Shown here: positions 21,805 through 24,707 of the stretch, one piece after another
Position numbering within the stretch: the first letter of the stretch is position 1
Layout of the letters: every line of letters starts with the position of its first letter
NCBI GenBank assembly: GCA_025997655.1
Contig: BNUW01000018.1
Coordinates: 1-24,707, forward strand
Direction: 5' to 3'
Length of the DNA stretch: 24,707 nt
Origin: Spirochaetia bacterium
Lineage (GTDB): Bacteria > Spirochaetota > Spirochaetia > Treponematales > Breznakiellaceae
Translations under genes and position numbers: made by a program
Notes under the pieces: generated by a model
What the model saw: only the letters and a program-made list of their open reading frames with translations
Databases searched by the model: none
What the model was told of the DNA's origin: nothing

Positions 21805-21846
21805 ACCGCAGGGCGGCAGGGCAAGGCCGTCGGCGGTGTTTTTGCC
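21805..21846 (+). terminator. Putative terminator after the kinase gene
   Basis: ACCGC (21805-21809) pairs with GCGGT (21833-21837), with further GC-rich pairing inside, followed by GTTTTTG. It lies inside the left edge of the 2.1-kb island, just after the left direct repeat. Confidence 0.5.
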
Positions 21847-21855
21847 TGTTTTATA

Positions 21856-22233
21856 TTATGGCTTGAATTTTTGTATCTGTATATTAGGGATACATTTATA
21901 ATGTTTATCATTTCCGGTTAATACTATTTCTTGATTTTCTAATGCCGTTGATGCTATTATTGCATCACCTAATTCCAATGAGGAAGATAAAAAATAGTCT
22001 TCCACTAAAAACATTGCCCTTGTCGATATAGTTTCATTTATTTGCATTATTTCCACAGACCATTTCTTTAAATAGTTCTGAAATGATTTCAATTCCTTTT
22101 TATCTTTCATACCCTGTATCACTTCCATATAATTTATTACAGAAATTTTAAAAGGCATATTGTTATTTACTGCCCTTTGAGCGTTTTTATTGCCTCTTAT
22201 ATACCATATTAATACATCAGAATCTATTAACAT
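21856..22233 (-). CDS. PIN-domain toxin, VapC type
   Basis: The 125-residue product has the PIN acidic residues Asp4 (M-L-I-D-S-D), Glu37 (N-Y-M-E-V-I-Q-G), Asp90 (L-G-D-A-I-I-A) and Asp109 (T-G-N-D-K-H-Y), so it should be a Mg-dependent RNase. VapC toxins commonly cut tRNA or rRNA. GGGAGG lies 5 nt before ATG 22233; the longer frame from 22302 only overlaps the antitoxin. The start overlaps the antitoxin stop by 7 nt. The gene is AT-rich, unlike the kinase beside it, which fits horizontal transfer. Confidence 0.88.
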   Translation of the reverse strand: MLIDSDVLIWYIRGNKNAQRAVNNNMPFKISVINYMEVIQGMKDKKELKSFQNYLKKWSVEIMQINETISTRAMFLVEDYFLSSSLELGDAIIASTALENQEIVLTGNDKHYKCIPNIQIQKFKP

Positions 22234-22487
22234 AATTTCCTCCCTTTTCTCATATTCCTGACATATTGTTCTACATCTTCCATATCTTCTCTGTCCTTCC
22301 ACATCCCAAATAATTCATTATCTGTTTCTTCTGAATTATTGTCTCGTTTATTTTCGATTGTATTTTTAAGGGGAATAATTTTTGCACAAGCTCGTCCTCT
22401 ATAGGTTATCGTTATTTCCTGACCCTTATTTACTTGAGCAATAATCCTGCCAGGCTGAATTCTTAGCTGTTTTGTAGTAATTTCCAT
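22227..22487 (-). CDS. Antitoxin of the PIN module, Phd/YefM-like N-terminus
   Basis: An 86-residue protein. Residues 1-40 (E-I-T-T-K-Q-L-R-I-Q-P-G-R-I-I-A-Q-V, then G-Q-E-I-T-I-T-Y-R-G-R-A-C-A-K-I-I-P) match the DNA-binding part of Phd/YefM-type antitoxins, and the acidic C-terminal half would bind the toxin. AAGGGGGG lies 8 nt before ATG 22487. It is transcribed first from a consensus promoter whose -10 lies in a palindrome, so autoregulation by the antitoxin or complex is likely. Confidence 0.85.
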   Translation of the reverse strand: MEITTKQLRIQPGRIIAQVNKGQEITITYRGRACAKIIPLKNTIENKRDNNSEETDNELFGMWKDREDMEDVEQYVRNMRKGRKLC

Positions 22488-22504
22488 AAAATTTCCCCCC
22501 TTAA

Positions 22505-22547
22505 AGTGTATATTTTAAAGTATACACTCCATTTTAGCACTTGTCAA
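22505..22547 (-). promoter_or_regulatory. Promoter and palindromic operator of the PIN module
   Basis: TTGACA (22547-22542) and TATACT (22524-22519) are 17 nt apart on the minus strand. The inverted repeat AGTGTATA (22505-22512) and TATACACT (22521-22528) covers the -10 box, the expected place for repression by the antitoxin complex. Confidence 0.85.
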
Positions 22548-22617
22548 TGGATTTTTTGTTATATTTTTTCCAAAACGGCAGGTAGGACATTGCACATAGC
22601 GTAAGGAGACTCTCGTT

Positions 22618-22836
22618 ATGAAAAGGTCCCTGTTTTAGAAAATAATGCCGTCTCTGTCGGGCTTCGGTCCTCTCAGCCTGACGGCGGCCATTACCGATCC
22701 ACCCGCCGTGCCTAAGGTAAGCTGGACCATCACCGGCGCCGACGATGTGAAGGGCAATGCCAATGTCGGCGGCGTGGCGGGGGAAAACAAGGACACAATC
22801 ACCGCCTGCTACAATACAGGCAGCGGGCTTTTTTGA
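22618..22836 (+). pseudogene. Remnant of a BIG2/GLUG-type surface protein gene
   Basis: AAGGAG (22603-22608) precedes ATG 22618, which runs only M-K-R-S-L-F to TAG 22636. From 22645 another frame gives a piece of a surface protein: L-T-A-A-I-T-D-P-P-A-V-P-K-V-S-W-T-I-T-G resembles a BIG2 Ig-like domain, and V-G-G-V-A-G-E-N-K-D-T-I-T-A-C-Y-N-T-G is a GLUG-type repeat. It stops at 22836 next to a T run. It looks like the head and one inner piece of a once much larger gene. Confidence 0.65.
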
Positions 22837-22840
22837 GTGT

Positions 22841-22869
22841 TTGCTATTTGGCCGGTTTCGCCGTATACT
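22841..22869 (+). promoter_or_regulatory. Promoter of the retropepsin-like gene
   Basis: TTGCTA (22841-22846) and TATACT (22864-22869) are 17 nt apart, and the start of transcription near 22876 gives a leader of about 14 nt to ATG 22890. Confidence 0.6.
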
Positions 22870-22889
22870 GTAACCACGAGGTAAATGGT

Positions 22890-23303
22890 ATGGGAACAGT
22901 GTATGACGAAATCACCTTGAAAAATGCCGGTGATGTGATTAATGAAAAACGGGGGCTTATCAAAGAATCGGAGGTTCGGAAAACAACCATACGGGTTGTC
23001 GCGGATACCGGAGCGGATACGCTTATCATCAACGAAGCCGTTCGGGCCGCCCTGGGGCTGCAGATTTGGGGGCTCGCCCAGGCATGGCTTGCGGATGGCA
23101 TGAATCACGGCTGTCAACTAACCGAGCCTGTAGAGGTACACTGGAAGAACCGGTCCATGACCTGTCAGCCCTGGCTGATAGCCACTGCGCAGGAGGTGCT
23201 TTTGGGAGCAATCCCCCTGGAAGATATGGACATCACCGTGGATTGTAACCGGTACTGTCTTGTCGGCGTCCACGGCGATCAACAGATACGATATGTCCGT
23301 TAA
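22890..23303 (+). CDS. Retropepsin-like (clan AA) aspartic protease
   Basis: The 137-residue product from ATG 22890 has V-V-A-D39-T-G-A-D-T-L-I-I, the catalytic D-T-G-A motif of single-domain retropepsin-like proteases, which act as dimers. The spacing to the later hydrophobic block V-L-L-G-A-I-P-L-E-D-M-D-I-T-V-D fits the second psi-loop of that fold. GAGG (22878-22881) lies 8 nt upstream; the longer frame from 22833 would enclose the promoter. No signal peptide is present, so it should be cytoplasmic. Bacterial members of this type are widespread but mostly uncharacterised. It lies alone between TA genes in the island. Confidence 0.82.
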   Translation: MGTVYDEITLKNAGDVINEKRGLIKESEVRKTTIRVVADTGADTLIINEAVRAALGLQIWGLAQAWLADGMNHGCQLTEPVEVHWKNRSMTCQPWLIATAQEVLLGAIPLEDMDITVDCNRYCLVGVHGDQQIRYVR

Positions 23304-23402
23304 GAAAGCCGGGTGCGGAAAGAAGAGGGGGAAGCATTAGCTGGGGGGGCAGAGCAGCGCGAAACGAAGGCCCGCCTTTGTGTGCGGTCCGATTTGTGGT
23401 GT

Positions 23403-23431
23403 TTGACGATGCGGCGGGTGTGTGGTATAGT
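23403..23431 (+). promoter_or_regulatory. Promoter of the second PIN gene (near leaderless)
   Basis: TTGACG (23403-23408) and TATAGT (23426-23431) are 17 nt apart. The -10 ends 7 nt before ATG 23439. The rest of 23304-23438 holds no recognisable gene. Confidence 0.7.
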
Positions 23432-23438
23432 GAGGTGT

Positions 23439-23879
23439 ATGAGAATATATCTTGATAATTGTTGTTTTAATCGTCCTTTTGACGATCAAAACCAGTTAAA
23501 AATCAAACTCGAAACAGAAGCAAAATTATTTATACAACATGAAATTCTGGTCGGAAACTATGAGCTTGTTTGGTCTTATATATTGGAATTTGAAAACAAT
23601 CAAAATCCCTATGACGATAAACGCTCTGCGGTAGCCGGTTGGAAAGACATTGCTAAAACACATGATTTTGCCGAAAGATTGAAATGGAATAAAATAAGGA
23701 CAAAAGACGCACTGCACATTGCGTGTGCGGCTTATGCAAAATCCGATTATTTTATTACCGTTGATAAGCAACGGTATAAGCTGAAATTTATAAAGTTTTG
23801 GAGGAACTATAATGGCAGCAGAAATAGCTTTACGGACAAAAGGTATGGAAGTGCTTATAAACAACTTGGGAAAAGTTGA
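23439..23879 (+). CDS. PIN-domain protein, likely toxin with altered C-terminus
   Basis: From ATG 23439 a 146-residue chain starts M-R-I-Y-L-D-N-C-C-F-N-R-P-F-D-D and keeps Asp6, Glu50 (Y-I-L-E-F-E), Asp90 (T-K-D-A-L-H-I-A-C-A) and Asp109 (F-I-T-V-D), the PIN active-site set. The middle (residues 72-86) is shorter than I would expect for this type. The last 25 residues overlap the next ORF for 68 nt in a different frame and are not typical, so a frameshift near 23790-23800 is likely. The frame from 23313 is not supported by a ribosome site. The following ORF is the head of its probable antitoxin. Confidence 0.72.
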   Translation: MRIYLDNCCFNRPFDDQNQLKIKLETEAKLFIQHEILVGNYELVWSYILEFENNQNPYDDKRSAVAGWKDIAKTHDFAERLKWNKIRTKDALHIACAAYAKSDYFITVDKQRYKLKFIKFWRNYNGSRNSFTDKRYGSAYKQLGKS

Positions 23880-23910
23880 AGCTGAACGGTTTATAAGTAT
23901 TATCATATAG
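23812..23910 (+). pseudogene. Truncated antitoxin-like gene at the island border
   Basis: GGAGG (23800-23804) precedes ATG 23812, and the frame reads M-A-A-E-I-A-L-R-T-K-G-M-E-V-L, then L-G-K-V-E-A-E-R-F-I-S-I-I-I, ending at TAG 23908-23910. I recall this opening from antitoxin-like partners of PIN proteins, which are longer; here the chain ends after 32 residues because the right direct repeat begins at 23907. The cut and the repeat border coincide. Confidence 0.65.
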
Positions 23911-23944
23911 ACCGCTTGGTTTACCATACATAAAGGAGTTATTG
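23907..23944 (+). repeat. 38-bp direct repeat, right copy
   Basis: The right copy still encodes I-D-R-L-V-Y-H-T and TAA, the tail of the kinase, although no kinase reading frame enters it. It then supplies AAGGAG to the DUF2179-like gene. This proves that the sequence was once at the end of a kinase gene. Confidence 0.95.
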
Positions 23945-23950
23945 CAAAGT

Positions 23951-24511
23951 ATGGAACAGGTTATCAGTTTTCTCAGCGCCGCGCACCCCCTGGAGCTTGC
24001 GCTTATCTTTGTCTCCAAGATTGTGGAGGTTTCCCTGGGCACCCTGCGGCAGATCCTTATCAACAAGGGCTACCGCCGACAGGGGACCATTCTTTCGTTC
24101 TTTGAGATACTTCTGTGGACCTTTGTGGCCTCACGGGTAATCATCGGGATTGCCGAAGCGCCGATTAAGGGCGTCGTGTACAGTATCGGTTTTTCCCTGG
24201 GGGTGTACATCGGCTCCCGGATAGAGAACTTTATCGCCCTGGGGAAGGTGCTGATCCAGACCATCGTGTCCAGGGAAAACAGCGATACGGTGACAGGCTT
24301 GCTGCGGGGCAAGGGCTACGCGGTTACCACCATGGATGCCCGCGGCCGGGACTCCGATAAGACGGTGCTGATGATCTTTGCCAACCGCAAGGGCAAGGAG
24401 GAGATTATCCGGGAGATACACCGCATCGACGGTACCGCCATGATTATTACCAACGATGTTTCGGGCCTCCACGGGGGGACTATTTCTGTTTCGCGGAAGC
24501 TATTTAAGTAA
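23951..24511 (+). CDS. UPF0316-like membrane protein with DUF2179 domain
   Basis: From ATG 23951 the product has 186 residues; a TTG at 23942 in the same frame is an alternative (AAGGAG at 23933-23938 is 12 nt from ATG and 3 nt from TTG). The N-terminal half has three helices (about 14-28, 45-64, 72-95) with E-V-S-L-G-T-L-R-Q-I, typical of the UPF0316/DUF5698 family. The C-terminal half (about 105-180) is a small soluble DUF2179 domain ending in I-I-T-N-D-V-S-G-L-H-G-G. Function of the family is not established. Its ribosome site lies in the right direct repeat, so it was probably co-transcribed with the kinase before the island was inserted. Confidence 0.85.
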   Translation: MEQVISFLSAAHPLELALIFVSKIVEVSLGTLRQILINKGYRRQGTILSFFEILLWTFVASRVIIGIAEAPIKGVVYSIGFSLGVYIGSRIENFIALGKVLIQTIVSRENSDTVTGLLRGKGYAVTTMDARGRDSDKTVLMIFANRKGKEEIIREIHRIDGTAMIITNDVSGLHGGTISVSRKLFK

Positions 24512-24626
24512 GGAGAGGGTATGTGTAAAAACGGTAATGGGGGAGAAAAGCATGGGACTGTTCAAAAGGAAAGGGCAGCCCCTTCTTCAGTGTAACCCAG
24601 CGTCTTTAAATTGAAACGGATGATTT
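24512..24626. other. Gap with two overlapping short ORFs, no accepted gene
   Basis: AGGAG (24511-24515) precedes ATG 24521, which gives 24 codons to TAA 24593. GGAGA precedes ATG 24552, which gives M-G-L-F-K-R-K-G-Q-P-L-L-Q-C-N-P and ends after 20 codons at TGA 24612. The second could be the head of a truncated gene. AAGGG/CCCTT around CAGC (near 24571-24585) is a weak hairpin that could serve the convergent genes. Confidence 0.35.
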
Positions 24627-24707
24627 TTATATCTTAATCCTGGTCTTGATGATGGGAAAAACGAAATTGACTATCATCACAATAATAAGCACCATGCCAT
24701 AAATAAC
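24627..24707 (-). CDS. C-terminus of a membrane protein (partial)
   Basis: On the minus strand the window edge lies within an open frame of 26 codons ending at TAA 24629-24627. It encodes one hydrophobic helix (Y-G-M-V-L-I-I-V-M-I-V-N-F-V-F) and the basic end K-T-R-I-K-I, the usual last helix and cytoplasmic tail of a permease or similar protein. The family cannot be named from this part. Confidence 0.55.
   Translation of the reverse strand, partial: VIYGMVLIIVMIVNFVFPIIKTRIKI

Noticed and set aside
21787..21858. Short ORF after the kinase gene using the left-copy ribosome site (TTG 21795)
   Set aside because: It is arginine/cysteine-rich nonsense through a terminator-like hairpin; the ribosome site is better explained as a relic of the UPF0316-like gene's start.

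Overview
The window most likely comes from a host-associated or termite-gut-type Treponema (Spirochaetota). The pointers are a complete rnfCDGEAB operon, a P13-like outer-membrane repeat protein of spirochete style, relaxed spirochetal lipoboxes, TTG starts, and the mix of fairly GC-rich core genes with AT-rich accessory genes. The genus is inferred from protein character, not from a database match.

Layout. 1-313: 3' end of a 23S rRNA gene and a 5S rRNA gene. 325-1221 (-): a polytopic membrane protein. 1358-2831 (+): a GH63/trehalase-like glycoside hydrolase behind two tandem mini-ORFs. 2911-6129 (+): an envelope gene pair, a CsgG/FlgO-like domain fused to three P13-like repeats, then a large Thr/Ala-rich lipoprotein; a two-way hairpin follows. 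6204-12089 (-): rnfC-D-G-E-A-B plus a coupled exported protein, behind a good sigma70-type promoter; the products form the ion-pumping ferredoxin:NAD+ oxidoreductase. 12228-13340 (-): a response regulator with an HD-GYP c-di-GMP phosphodiesterase domain.

13.4-15.4 kb is a toxin-antitoxin patch: hicB with a broken hicA-like gene, a two-gene BrnT-like module bounded by two nearly identical 76-bp direct repeats, and an orphan MNT-type nucleotidyltransferase. 15.4-18.3 kb (-) is a run of six small exported proteins, including an M15-type peptidase and two very small lipoproteins (39 and 43 aa). It lies behind a consensus promoter with a leader of about 208 nt and is divergent from an XRE-type regulator (18355-18657). 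At 18721-21786 is a large hybrid histidine kinase (dCache, HisKA, HATPase, degenerate REC, REC, HPt).

The clearest structural discovery is a 38-bp direct repeat at 21760-21797 and 23907-23944. Both copies encode the last codons of the kinase gene plus the ribosome site of the next gene. Between them is a 2.1-kb accessory island: a PIN toxin/antitoxin pair with a textbook autoregulatory operator, a remnant of a BIG2/GLUG surface protein, a retropepsin-like protease, and a PIN protein followed by an antitoxin-like ORF cut off exactly at the repeat. The DUF2179/UPF0316-like gene (23951-24511) probably once followed the kinase directly. The window ends in the C-terminus of a membrane protein on the minus strand.

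Several genes (14720-, 18355+, 18721+, 23439+, possibly 2911+) have a -10-like hexamer only 7-10 nt before the start codon, suggesting leaderless mRNAs.
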